Below are positions 6,146-12,880 of a stretch of 13,361 nucleotides of DNA, piece by piece (positions within the stretch are counted from its first letter, which is position 1; each line of letters opens with the position of its first letter). The position numbers were made by a program, and so were the translations under genes. Source of the stretch: Chloroflexota bacterium (GTDB taxonomy: Bacteria; Chloroflexota; Anaerolineae; Anaerolineales; E44-bin32); assembly GCA_026390045.1 (NCBI GenBank), contig JAPLGR010000585.1:1-13361 (forward strand), given 5' to 3'. The notes beneath the pieces were generated by a model that worked only from the letters and a program-made list of their open reading frames with translations, was not told the origin of the DNA and made no database searches.

Positions 6146-7086
6146 CGGCCATCCGCGTCGAAGGGCTGCGCAAGGAATTTCACCGGATCGTGGCCCTGGA
6201 TGGCCTGTCCTTCGAGGTGGCCTCTGGGACGGTCTTCGGCTTCCTCGGCCCCAACGGCGCCGGGAAAACGACGACGCTCCGCATCCTGGCCGGGCTGGCC
6301 CGTCCAAGTGCGGGGCAAGCCTGGGTGGAGGGCCATCCGGTGGGGCCGGAAAGCCCGTCACGCCAGGCCCTCGGCTACTTGCCCGAGGAGCCGCGCTTCT
6401 ATCCCTGGATGACCGCGACCGAGTTCCTGCGAGACTACATCGCCGGGCTGTTCGGCCTGCCGGCCTCCAAGGCGCGCCAGCGGACCACCGAGCTGCTCGA
6501 GCTGGTCGGGCTGAAGGACGTCGCCCGACGCCGAGTCGCCGGGTTCAGCCGGGGCATGCGGCAGCGGCTCGGGCTGGCTCAGGCGCTGATGAATGAGCCG
6601 CGGGTCCTCCTGCTGGACGAGCCGGTCAGCGCGCTCGACCCAGCCGGGCGGCGGGACATGCTGCTGCTGATCGAAGCGCTGCGCTCGAAGGCCGCCGTGC
6701 TGATGAGCACGCACATCCTGGACGACGTCGAGCGCATCTGCGACAGGGTCGGGATCGTCAACCATGGGCGGATGGTAGCCGTCGAAGAGCGACAGGCGTT
6801 GCTCGACCGCTACGCCACGCCCTGGCTGGAGATCGAGTTCAGGTCGGAGGCAGCGAAGGTGAAGGCCTGGGCGGAAACGCTGCGCCCGGTTGCCGGCGTG
6901 GCCGACGTCTCCACGCGTGAAGCCCAAGTTCGCGTGCGGCTCGAAGGAACCGACGGTAGCGACCAGCAGGTGCTCGGCCTGGCCGTAGCCTCAGGGATGT
7001 CGGTTGAGTCCTTCCAGCATGCCCGGCCGACGCTGGAGGATGTGTTCCTTCGCTTGGTGGGTACGGGCGGGGAGGTGCGGCCATGA
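6142..7086 (+). CDS. ABC transporter ATP-binding protein (ABC-2 exporter type, YxlF-like)
   Basis: A 314-residue cytoplasmic ATPase that powers the adjacent permease. Motifs: Walker A GPNGAGKT at 36-43, Q-loop region LGYLPEEPRFYP (about 77-88, with Glu where many relatives have Gln), signature FSRGM at 135-139, Walker B VLLLDE at 155-160 with catalytic Glu160, D-loop SALDP, and switch His191 in STHILDDVE. The C-terminal 100 residues form the accessory domain usual for ABC-2 exporters. The ATG at 6142, just after GGGGGGAGG, overlaps the PLDc_N stop (ATGA); a longer in-frame extension upstream is not a real N-terminus. The substrate is unknown; relatives handle peptides, antibiotics or lipids. 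Confidence 0.95.
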   Translation: MTAIRVEGLRKEFHRIVALDGLSFEVASGTVFGFLGPNGAGKTTTLRILAGLARPSAGQAWVEGHPVGPESPSRQALGYLPEEPRFYPWMTATEFLRDYIAGLFGLPASKARQRTTELLELVGLKDVARRRVAGFSRGMRQRLGLAQALMNEPRVLLLDEPVSALDPAGRRDMLLLIEALRSKAAVLMSTHILDDVERICDRVGIVNHGRMVAVEERQALLDRYATPWLEIEFRSEAAKVKAWAETLRPVAGVADVSTREAQVRVRLEGTDGSDQQVLGLAVASGMSVESFQHARPTLEDVFLRLVGTGGEVRP

Positions 7087-7841
7087 AAGTGCTGTTGTGG
7101 AAGGAGCTGCTCGAGCAGTGGAGGAGCTACCGACTGCTGGCCGTGGCGGCTGTCCTGGGAGTGATGGGCATCCTGGGGCCGCTAACGGCGCGTTACATGA
7201 ATGAGCTGATGGCCAGCATCCCGGGCACGCCGGAGGGCCTGGAGGCCGTATTGCCCGAGCCGACCGTGGATCTGGCCGTTGCGGAGCTGACGGACAATCT
7301 GGCGCAGTTTGGCCTGATCCTGGCGCTGCTGATCCCGATGGCGTCGGTGGTCGGGGAGAAGCACAGCGGCACGGCAGGCCTGACGCTGAGCAAGCCGGTC
7401 TCGCGCTTTGCGTTCCTCCTGGCCAAGCTTCTGGCGCTGCTTGTGACCTTCGCCATCGGAGTCGGGATCGGGCTGGGCGCGGGATACACCTATACCGGAA
7501 TGCTGTTCGCCTGGCTCCCGCCGGGCGGATTCCTCGTCCTGGGTTGCGGCCTGCTTCTCTACCTGCTGTTCTACGGCTCACTCTCGCTCTTGGCCAGCAC
7601 GCTGATGCGCTCACAGCTCGCCGCGGCCGGGATGGCCTTCGGGCTGACGTTGGTCCTCGGCCTGCTGGGTACAATCCCGGTAGTCGGCACCTACCTGCCA
7701 GCCGGCCTGCCTGGCTGGGGACGGGCGGCAGCCACCGGGTTGGCCGTGGAGACACCCTGGAAGGCCCTGGTCGCCGCGCTGGTCCTGATCCCAGGCTTGC
7801 TGTTGGCAGGCTGGGGAGCCCTGCGCCGACAGGAACTCTGA
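7083..7841 (+). CDS. ABC-2 type permease (YxlG-like)
   Basis: A 252-residue membrane protein with about six transmembrane helices. It begins MKVLLWKELLEQWRSYRLL, the usual cytoplasmic start of ABC-2 permeases, and has the large first extracytoplasmic loop (about 38-72, with PGTPEGLEAVLPEP). The coupling region VVGEKHSGTAGLTLSKPVSR (about 89-108) is the family hallmark, where the G-E-K-x-x-G-T motif contacts the ATPase. It overlaps the ATPase gene by 4 bases (ATGA), so ATPase and permease form one exporter, probably as a 2+2 complex. Confidence 0.93.
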   Translation: MKVLLWKELLEQWRSYRLLAVAAVLGVMGILGPLTARYMNELMASIPGTPEGLEAVLPEPTVDLAVAELTDNLAQFGLILALLIPMASVVGEKHSGTAGLTLSKPVSRFAFLLAKLLALLVTFAIGVGIGLGAGYTYTGMLFAWLPPGGFLVLGCGLLLYLLFYGSLSLLASTLMRSQLAAAGMAFGLTLVLGLLGTIPVVGTYLPAGLPGWGRAAATGLAVETPWKALVAALVLIPGLLLAGWGALRRQEL

Positions 7842-7862
7842 CCTGGATCGCAAGGAGGAGAT

Positions 7863-8735
7863 GTGGATTCAGCCATTCGCGGTCTGAATGCCTTGGTGAT
7901 GATCTGCCTTGGGCTCGGCCTCGGCGTGTGGCTCGCCCGCCGCCGGAGGCTCCCTTGGGGGCTGTTTGGCATCGGCGCGGCGACTTTCGTGCTATCGCAG
8001 ATTGCACACATCCCGTTCAACAGCCTGGTGCTCAACCGACTCCTCAGTGCGCTTGGGTGGCCTGATGCGGCATCGACAGGTGGGTTGATCGGTGCTTCGG
8101 TCTTGCTCGGCTTGTCTGCCGGGGTCTTCGAAGAAGGCGCCCGCTACCTGACGTATCGTTTCTGGGCAAAGAAGGCTCGAAGTTGGGAAGAAGCGCTGAT
8201 GATCGGTGCTGGCCACGGCGGGATCGAAGCGGTGCTGCTCGGGTTGCTGGCTGCATACGCTCTCCTGCAGGCCCTTGCGCTGCGTGGGGTGGACCTGACA
8301 ACCGTCGTTCCTGCTGACCAGCTTCAGACGGCGCGCCTGCAATTGGAGGCTTTCTGGGCCACGCCATGGTACGGTGTGCTGCTGGGGGCGGTCGAGCGCC
8401 TGTTTGCCATCTGCCTGCACCTGTCGCTGAGCGTGATGGTGTTGCAGTGTTTCACGCGCCGTCAATGGCTCTGGTTGCCGCTGGCCATCGGATGGCACGC
8501 CCTGCTCGATGCTGTGGCTGTCGCGGCCGGTGTGCGGCTCGGTCCGTATTGGACCGAGGCCCTTGTTGGCCTCATGGCTATGATCAGCCTGGCTATCGTG
8601 TTCGCCCTGCGGCAGCCGAAGGTGGCAGAGCCACCTCCGACCGCTCCGTTGGCCCCACAGGTGCTCCAGCCGGTCGATGAAGGGCCGCCGACACGCGATC
8701 AACTGGATGACAGTCGCTTCTCGGGCGGTACGTAG
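7863..8735 (+). CDS. YhfC-family intramembrane metalloprotease homologue with tail motif
   Basis: A 290-residue polytopic membrane protein of the YhfC group, related to the CPBP/Rce1 glutamic-type intramembrane protease superfamily. Candidate active-site residues are Glu90-Glu91 (VFEEGARY), His118 and Glu122 (GHGGIEA), His186 (ICLHLSLS) and His212/Asp216 (WHALLDA), all within predicted helices, as the family requires. Start is GTG at 7863 with AAGGAGG 6 bases upstream. It follows the permease gene by 21 bases and is probably in the same operon. Such proteins in bacteria can mediate bacteriocin immunity or membrane processing. Oddly, after the last helix comes a proline-rich linker (about 251-277) and a terminal RDQLDDSRF (278-286), a motif also found in the Ig/zinc-ribbon protein at 10448. 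Confidence 0.86.
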   Translation: MDSAIRGLNALVMICLGLGLGVWLARRRRLPWGLFGIGAATFVLSQIAHIPFNSLVLNRLLSALGWPDAASTGGLIGASVLLGLSAGVFEEGARYLTYRFWAKKARSWEEALMIGAGHGGIEAVLLGLLAAYALLQALALRGVDLTTVVPADQLQTARLQLEAFWATPWYGVLLGAVERLFAICLHLSLSVMVLQCFTRRQWLWLPLAIGWHALLDAVAVAAGVRLGPYWTEALVGLMAMISLAIVFALRQPKVAEPPPTAPLAPQVLQPVDEGPPTRDQLDDSRFSGGT

Positions 8736-8778
8736 GTGTAGACTGAGCGGCGTGCTGAGTCTGGGAGGCACAGGCCCC

Positions 8779-9584
8779 ATGATCGTAACGGAACGACTTA
8801 GCAAGAGCTTCGGATCGCTGCAGGCCGTGCAGGATCTTGATCTGCGCGTTGAGGCGGGCGAGGTGTTCGGCTTTCTTGGCCCGAATGGCGCTGGCAAGAC
8901 AACCACCGTCCGGATGCTCAGTGCGCTGATCGGGCCGACGTCGGGCAAGGCATGGGTTGCCGGATGCGAGGTAGGCAGACAGGACGGCGAGCTGCGGCGG
9001 AAGGTCGGCATCCTCACCGAGTCGCCGGGGCTGTACGACCGGCTGAGCGCCGAACGCAACCTGGGATTCTTCGCCGACCTGTATGAGGTGTCCGACATTG
9101 CCGCGCAGGTGGAGCACTACCTGCGAGCGCACTGGACCCTGAAGCAGCGCACCTGGTGCGGGAGTTCATTGCTGAGCTCAAACACGAGGGTCGGGCGATC
9201 TTCCTGTGCACCCACAACCTGGATGAAGCCGATCGGTTGTGCGATCGGGTGGCGGTCTTTCGCACACGCCTCTTGGCGCTCGACACGCCAGCTGCGTTGC
9301 GCAAGCAGTTGTTTGGCCGATCCATTGTCTTCCACCTGCGCGAGGTGTCACCGGCTCATGTGCAGTGTCTGCAGGCACTTCCCGGGGTGCACTCAGTGGA
9401 GGGGATCGACCGCAAGATCCTTGTGGGTCTCGACGACCCGGAGCAGGACAACCCGCGCTTGATTCGGGCGCTGGTCGATGCCGGCGCCGACATCCTGTTT
9501 GTCGGTGAGCTCAGGCGGACCTTGGAAGACGTGTACATGCGCCTTGTTGGGGCAGACGGCACACACTCGGTCAAGTTGACATAA
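8779..9584 (+). pseudogene. ABC transporter ATP-binding gene, internally deleted and frameshifted
   Basis: Residues 1-116 from ATG 8779 (GGGAGG upstream) are a normal ABC ATPase start: Walker A GPNGAGKT at 34-41 and the Q-loop region VGILTESPGLYDRLS. At about 9121-9130 the reading frame changes. The downstream frame resumes with SALDPEAAHLVREFIAEL, that is the D-loop, then the switch region LCTHNLDEADRLCDRV, and an accessory C-terminal domain to the TAA at 9582-9584. Compared with the intact ATPase at 6142, about 42 residues are lost, namely the ABC signature and the whole Walker B. No intact ATPase can be made by either frame or by a simple slip. It is either a true deletion or an assembly collapse. 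Its permease partner downstream is intact. Confidence 0.88.
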
Positions 9585-9645
9585 GTGACACAGCCAATCC
9601 ACGCACCTACTAGGGCGGGCGGACATCCAAAGGCAGGTCACACGG

Positions 9646-10437
9646 ATGCATAAGGTCGGCGTGATCGTTCGCAAGGAATGGTCGGAGGTCTTCAAGAACC
9701 GGCTAGTTCTGGGGACCGTCGTGTTCATGCCACTCATGCTCACCGCGCTGCCGCTCGTCGTGCTGGGCGTGATGGGAGCGGAGGGCGAGCTGAGCAACGT
9801 GGGCACCTCGGACATGCCTGCATCGTTCGCGCGGCTGTGCCAGGGATTGAGCGGAGGCGAGTGCGGCCAATACTTCCTTATCATGGAATTCCTGTTGCTG
9901 TACATGATGATGCCGCTGATGATTCCGGTCACCATCGCCGCCTACAGCATCGTGGGTGAGAAAAGCACGCGCACGCTCGAGCCGCTTCTTGCCACGCCGA
10001 TCACAACGGTCGAGCTGCTCGCCGGCAAGGGGCTGGCAGCGGCGCTGCCGGCGATTGGGGCGACGTGGCTTTCGTTCGCCATCTTCGCCGTCGGGGCGCG
10101 CCTGATTGGTGTCAGCCCTAGATTGCTGGCCAAGCTCATGGACCCACTGTGGCTGATTGCCGTCTTCGTCGTCGGCCCGCTGCTCTCTGTGGCCTCGGTC
10201 AGTTTCGCCGTGATGATCTCCTCGCGGGTCAACGAACCACGCGTCGCGGAGCAGCTCTCCGGCCTGGTAGTCCTGCCTCTACTTGGTCTGTTCTTTGGGC
10301 AGGTCTCCGGGTTGATCCTGCTGGACACAACGCTCATCGTGTGGATGGCGATCGGGTTGCTGGCGCTGGATGCTGTGCTGCTCGTCTTCGCTGTCCAGCT
10401 GTTCCAGCGCGAGAGCGTCCTGACGCGCTGGAAATGA
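9646..10437 (+). CDS. ABC-2 type permease
   Basis: A 263-residue membrane protein with about six helices and a large first extracytoplasmic loop (about 42-76) with two Cys (Cys65 and Cys73 region, LCQGLSGGECGQY) that could form a disulphide outside the membrane. The coupling segment VGEKSTRTLEPLLATPITTVELLAGK is the family hallmark of NatB/DrrB-like permeases (quoted here as GEKSTRTLEPLLATPIT). The ATG at 9646 has AAAGGCAGG upstream. Its expected partner, the ATPase gene just before it, is broken, so the permease would need to borrow another ATPase, for example that at 6142, or is itself inactive. Confidence 0.92.
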   Translation: MHKVGVIVRKEWSEVFKNRLVLGTVVFMPLMLTALPLVVLGVMGAEGELSNVGTSDMPASFARLCQGLSGGECGQYFLIMEFLLLYMMMPLMIPVTIAAYSIVGEKSTRTLEPLLATPITTVELLAGKGLAAALPAIGATWLSFAIFAVGARLIGVSPRLLAKLMDPLWLIAVFVVGPLLSVASVSFAVMISSRVNEPRVAEQLSGLVVLPLLGLFFGQVSGLILLDTTLIVWMAIGLLALDAVLLVFAVQLFQRESVLTRWK

Positions 10438-10447
10438 TGGAGCCCTG

Positions 10448-11188
10448 ATGCGACGCGCACTTCCCGTTGTTGCCGGCTTGCTGCTCTTGCTGGTTGCGGT
10501 CCCGGCGGCCGCCCAGACGGAGTGCGGACTGAGCATTGAGTTCCACCGCGATTTCGGGTACGCCGCGGGCTCCGAGATCCAGGGCGCCTTCTCTCTAACG
10601 GCCGATGGCCCGGAGAACCTGGTGCAGGTGGATTACTACCTGGACGATCAGCTGCTAGGAAGTGCGACGGAGCCACCGTTCAAGATCTCGTTCAGCACTG
10701 GCGACCACGCACTTGGCCTCCATACCTTCATTGCAGTCGGGACCACACAGGAGGGAGGCGAGATCCGTTCGGCCAGCCGGACGGTGGAGTTCGTCTCGGC
10801 GGAGCAAGGATGGCAGGTGGCGGGCAAGATCGGCCTCCCCATCCTAGGCCTCGTTCTCATCATCTCGCTCCTTGGGACGGTTGGGCCCATGCTGTTGGGC
10901 CGCAAGGCAAAGTTCCGTCTCGGCGAGTACGGCGCCGCCGGAGGGGCTGTCTGCTCCCGGTGCGGCATGCCGTTCTCGCGTCATCTGATGGCACCCCACA
11001 TGGTATTCGGCAAGCTGGAAAGATGCCCCCATTGTGGCAAGTTGTCCATCGTGGCGGCCGCCTCAGCCTCCGCACTGCGCCAGGCGGAGGCCCGCTGGGA
11101 GGCCGACAGCCATCAGGGCGAACTCAAACCGGAAGGGGAGGGCGATCGGCTGCGCGAGCAAATCGACGAATCGCGCTACGAGTCCTGA
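10448..11188 (+). CDS. Secreted Ig-like / transmembrane / zinc-ribbon protein with C-terminal motif
   Basis: A 246-residue protein I do not recognise as a named family. It has a signal peptide (MRRALPVVAGLLLLLVAVPA, cleavage likely after AAA near 22), then a single Ig-like beta domain (about 28-116) with VDYYLDDQLLGSATEPPF and GLHTFIAVGTT, as in bacterial Ig-like domains. A single transmembrane helix (about 126-150) follows, then a cytoplasmic zinc ribbon with Cys169/Cys172 and Cys193/Cys196 (CSRCG and CPHCG). The tail is charged and ends REQIDESRYES. So the Ig domain is outside and the zinc ribbon inside. It follows the permease gene by 10 bases (GGAG upstream), probably one operon. It may sense or scaffold across the membrane; that is inference. 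Confidence 0.8.
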   Translation: MRRALPVVAGLLLLLVAVPAAAQTECGLSIEFHRDFGYAAGSEIQGAFSLTADGPENLVQVDYYLDDQLLGSATEPPFKISFSTGDHALGLHTFIAVGTTQEGGEIRSASRTVEFVSAEQGWQVAGKIGLPILGLVLIISLLGTVGPMLLGRKAKFRLGEYGAAGGAVCSRCGMPFSRHLMAPHMVFGKLERCPHCGKLSIVAAASASALRQAEARWEADSHQGELKPEGEGDRLREQIDESRYES

Positions 11189-11210
11189 GCGGATAGCCTC
11201 CGGCCGCCAA

Positions 11211-11237
11211 TTGCCCATCGTTTCTCCTAGGTACAAT
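11211..11237 (+). promoter_or_regulatory. Candidate promoter of the methyltransferase gene
   Basis: A TACAAT -10 box lies at 11232-11237 and a TTGCCC at 11211-11216 may be the -35, with a short 15-base spacer. The -10 ends 10 bases before the ATG at 11248, so transcription would begin 2-4 bases from the start codon. The mRNA would be essentially leaderless, and no ribosome-binding site is visible, in agreement with this. Confidence 0.5.
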
Positions 11238-11247
11238 TCCCCTTCGT

Positions 11248-12138
11248 ATGGCCACACCTCCCGTCTGCTCGTATGAGGGCTCGGACTACCAGAAGAGATT
11301 CTGGGACGAGGGGGATCGCGCCTACGAAGACCGCGTCGAGGCGATTGCGCTGCGTCGGCTACTCCCGCACGGCGGCCCGCGCCTGCTTGAATTGGGCGCC
11401 GGGGCGGGGCGAAACACACCACGCTACGTCGGCTTTGAACACGTCGTACTGGTCGACTACTCACGGACGCAGCTCGAACAGGCTCAGCAGCGGCTGGGTG
11501 CCGGGCCGCGCTACACGTATGTTGCCGCAGACATCTATCGGCTTCCGTTCGCGCCGTCCGCCTTCCCGGCCGCCACGATGGTTCGCACGCTGCATCACAT
11601 GGCTGATCCGCTGGCCGCGCTGCGCCAGACCCGCCGGAGCATGTCCAGCTGAGGAACGTTCGTGCTTGAGTTCGCCAACAAGCGAAACCTCAAGTCCATT
11701 GCACGCTGGTTGCTGCGCCGTCAGACCTGGAGCCCATTCGACCGCGCTCCGGTGGAGTTCGCGCAGCTGAACTTCGACTTCCATCCGGACGCGGTCACGG
11801 ACTGGCTGCTGGCTGCGGATTTCAAAGCCGAACGTCGGCTGACCGTATCCCACTTCCGGTTGCCGTTCTTCAAACGGCTCCTGCCGCTCCCGTTGCTGGT
11901 GGGGATGGACTCGCTCGCGCAGTGGACGGGCGGTCTGTGGCAGCTTACGCCGAGCGTGTTCGTGCGCGCACGCGCCACGGGCACCGATGAAGCGACTCCT
12001 GCTGGCGCCCTCTGGCGCTGCCCTGCCTGCGGCAACTTCGATCTGCGTTCCGGCCTCGACGGCCTGACCTGCACAGAGTGTCAGCGCCTATGGGCTTGTC
12101 GGGACGGCATCTACGATTTTCGTGACGCGCCGGCCTGA
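11248..12138 (+). pseudogene. SAM-dependent methyltransferase with zinc-ribbon tail, interrupted by an in-frame TGA
   Basis: Both parts share one frame. The first part (11248-11652) is a class I methyltransferase: motif I LLELGAGAGRNTP (about 49-61), acidic end of strand 2 in VVLVDYSRTQLEQA, motif III/IV segment VAADIYRLPFAPSAF and the helix RTLHHMADPLAAL. A TGA at 11650-11652 then interrupts the gene exactly where the family has P-G-G before a strand (G-G-T-F-V-L-E-F); the second part resumes with GTFVLEFANKRNLKS. A single G-to-T change from GGA explains it. The C-terminal domain has a treble-cleft/Trm112-like zinc ribbon, CPACGN and CTECQRL, then the CRDGIYDF end. The substrate is unknown. 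Whether this is real inactivation or a sequence error cannot be told here. Confidence 0.85.
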
Positions 12139-12152
12139 TTTCCGCCCTCGGC

Positions 12153-12158
12153 TATAAT
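12153..12158 (+). promoter_or_regulatory. -10 box upstream of the phosphoribosyltransferase gene
   Basis: A perfect TATAAT in GC-rich intergenic DNA (12139-12219), 61 bases before the ATG at 12220. No clear -35 box at 16-18 bases upstream. A small dyad (CGACG/CGTCG, 12174-12189) lies in the predicted leader. Confidence 0.45.
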
Positions 12159-12219
12159 CCCGGCATTCTGGCCCGACGGTGCATCGTCGCGGCCGTACTG
12201 CCACCCCCGGAGGCCATCC

Positions 12220-12774
12220 ATGTCGCCACAGCGCGAGACATACGCGGTCGAAATCGCCGGTCTGAAGCGCGAGCTACCCCTGTTTGAGGTGGTGCCCGGC
12301 CTGCGGATCGCGCTGCTCAACATCCTGGGCGATACGGAGCTCGTGCAGGCGTGTGCCGCTGAGCTCGGTAAGCGCCTGCAGTCACAGGCCTTTGACGTGA
12401 TCGTGACGGCCGAGGCGAAGAGCATTCCACTGGCACACGCGCTGTCGGTTGTGATGCGCAAGCCCTACGTTGTGCTGCGCAAGGCGTACAAGCCGTACAT
12501 GGGAGAGGCCGTGCAGGCCGAGACGCTGTCCATCACCACTGGCAAGCCGCAAACGCTGTACCTGGACGAGAAGGATCGGGCCGCCGTGCATGGCAAGCGA
12601 GTCGCCCTGGTCGACGATGTCATCAGCACGGGCTCTACGCTGGAAGGAATGCGCAAGGTGATGGAACTCGCCGGGGCTCAGATTGTGGTGCAGGCGGCCG
12701 TGTTCACCGAGGGCGATCCGGCCGATTGGAAACACATCACGGCTCTCGGGCACCTGCCGCTGTTCAAGTCCTGA
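12220..12774 (+). CDS. Adenine-type phosphoribosyltransferase (purine salvage)
   Basis: A 184-residue type I phosphoribosyltransferase. The PRPP-binding loop VALVDDVISTGST is at 128-140, the family's defining motif. Upstream features include IVTAEAKSIPLAHALS (about 61-76), in which the Glu-Ala-x-x-I-P-L resembles APRT and archaeal purine PRTases, and KPYVVLRKAYKPYMG. It would join a purine base to PRPP, forming the nucleotide and pyrophosphate in the cytoplasm. The start ATG at 12220 has CGGAGG 6-7 bases upstream. APRT is the closest recognisable type, but archaeal-like hypoxanthine/guanine PRTase or a GfcR-like regulator is possible, so no gene symbol is assigned. It has its own promoter and a terminator hairpin. 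Confidence 0.85.
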   Translation: MSPQRETYAVEIAGLKRELPLFEVVPGLRIALLNILGDTELVQACAAELGKRLQSQAFDVIVTAEAKSIPLAHALSVVMRKPYVVLRKAYKPYMGEAVQAETLSITTGKPQTLYLDEKDRAAVHGKRVALVDDVISTGSTLEGMRKVMELAGAQIVVQAAVFTEGDPADWKHITALGHLPLFKS

Positions 12775-12826
12775 TCGACACTGGGCACAGCCTCGGCGTC
12801 GGGTGCGTCGGACGCCTGGAAACAGA

Positions 12827-12860
12827 CCGGGCCTCTGCCGCCTGATGCGTAGAGGCCCGG
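12827..12860. terminator. Bidirectional hairpin terminator between convergent genes
   Basis: A perfect 10-base stem CCGGGCCTCT (12827-12836) / AGAGGCCCGG (12851-12860) with a 14-base loop lies between the stop of the phosphoribosyltransferase gene (+) and the stop of the DUF4139 gene (-). The plus side is followed by GTCCCTTCTATCCC and the minus side by TCTGTTTCC, moderately T-containing tracts. The convergent setting supports a shared terminator. Confidence 0.75.
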
Positions 12861-12880
12861 GTCCCTTCTATCCCCCAGAT

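Noticed and set aside
6991..8007. Long open frame of 338 codons on the minus strand, antisense to the permease and YhfC genes
   Set aside because: Its product is rich in Pro, Arg, Ala and Ser with no fold-like pattern, and it is antisense to genes with clear motifs. It is an artefact of GC-rich codon use.
7992..9098. Long open frame of 368 codons on the minus strand
   Set aside because: Lies opposite YhfC and the Walker A part of the ABC gene; composition is low-quality and no domain or ribosome-binding site is visible.
9115..9160. Programmed ribosomal frameshift in the second ABC ATPase
   Set aside because: A slip could join the frames, but about 42 residues including the signature and Walker B would still be missing, and no slippery heptamer is seen.
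11650..11652. TGA as a recoded glycine (as in some candidate phyla) or selenocysteine
   Set aside because: Several sound genes here end in TGA (for example PLDc_N, GntR, DUF4177), so TGA is a stop. A selenocysteine would not replace a structural Gly, and I see no obvious SECIS-like hairpin just after it.
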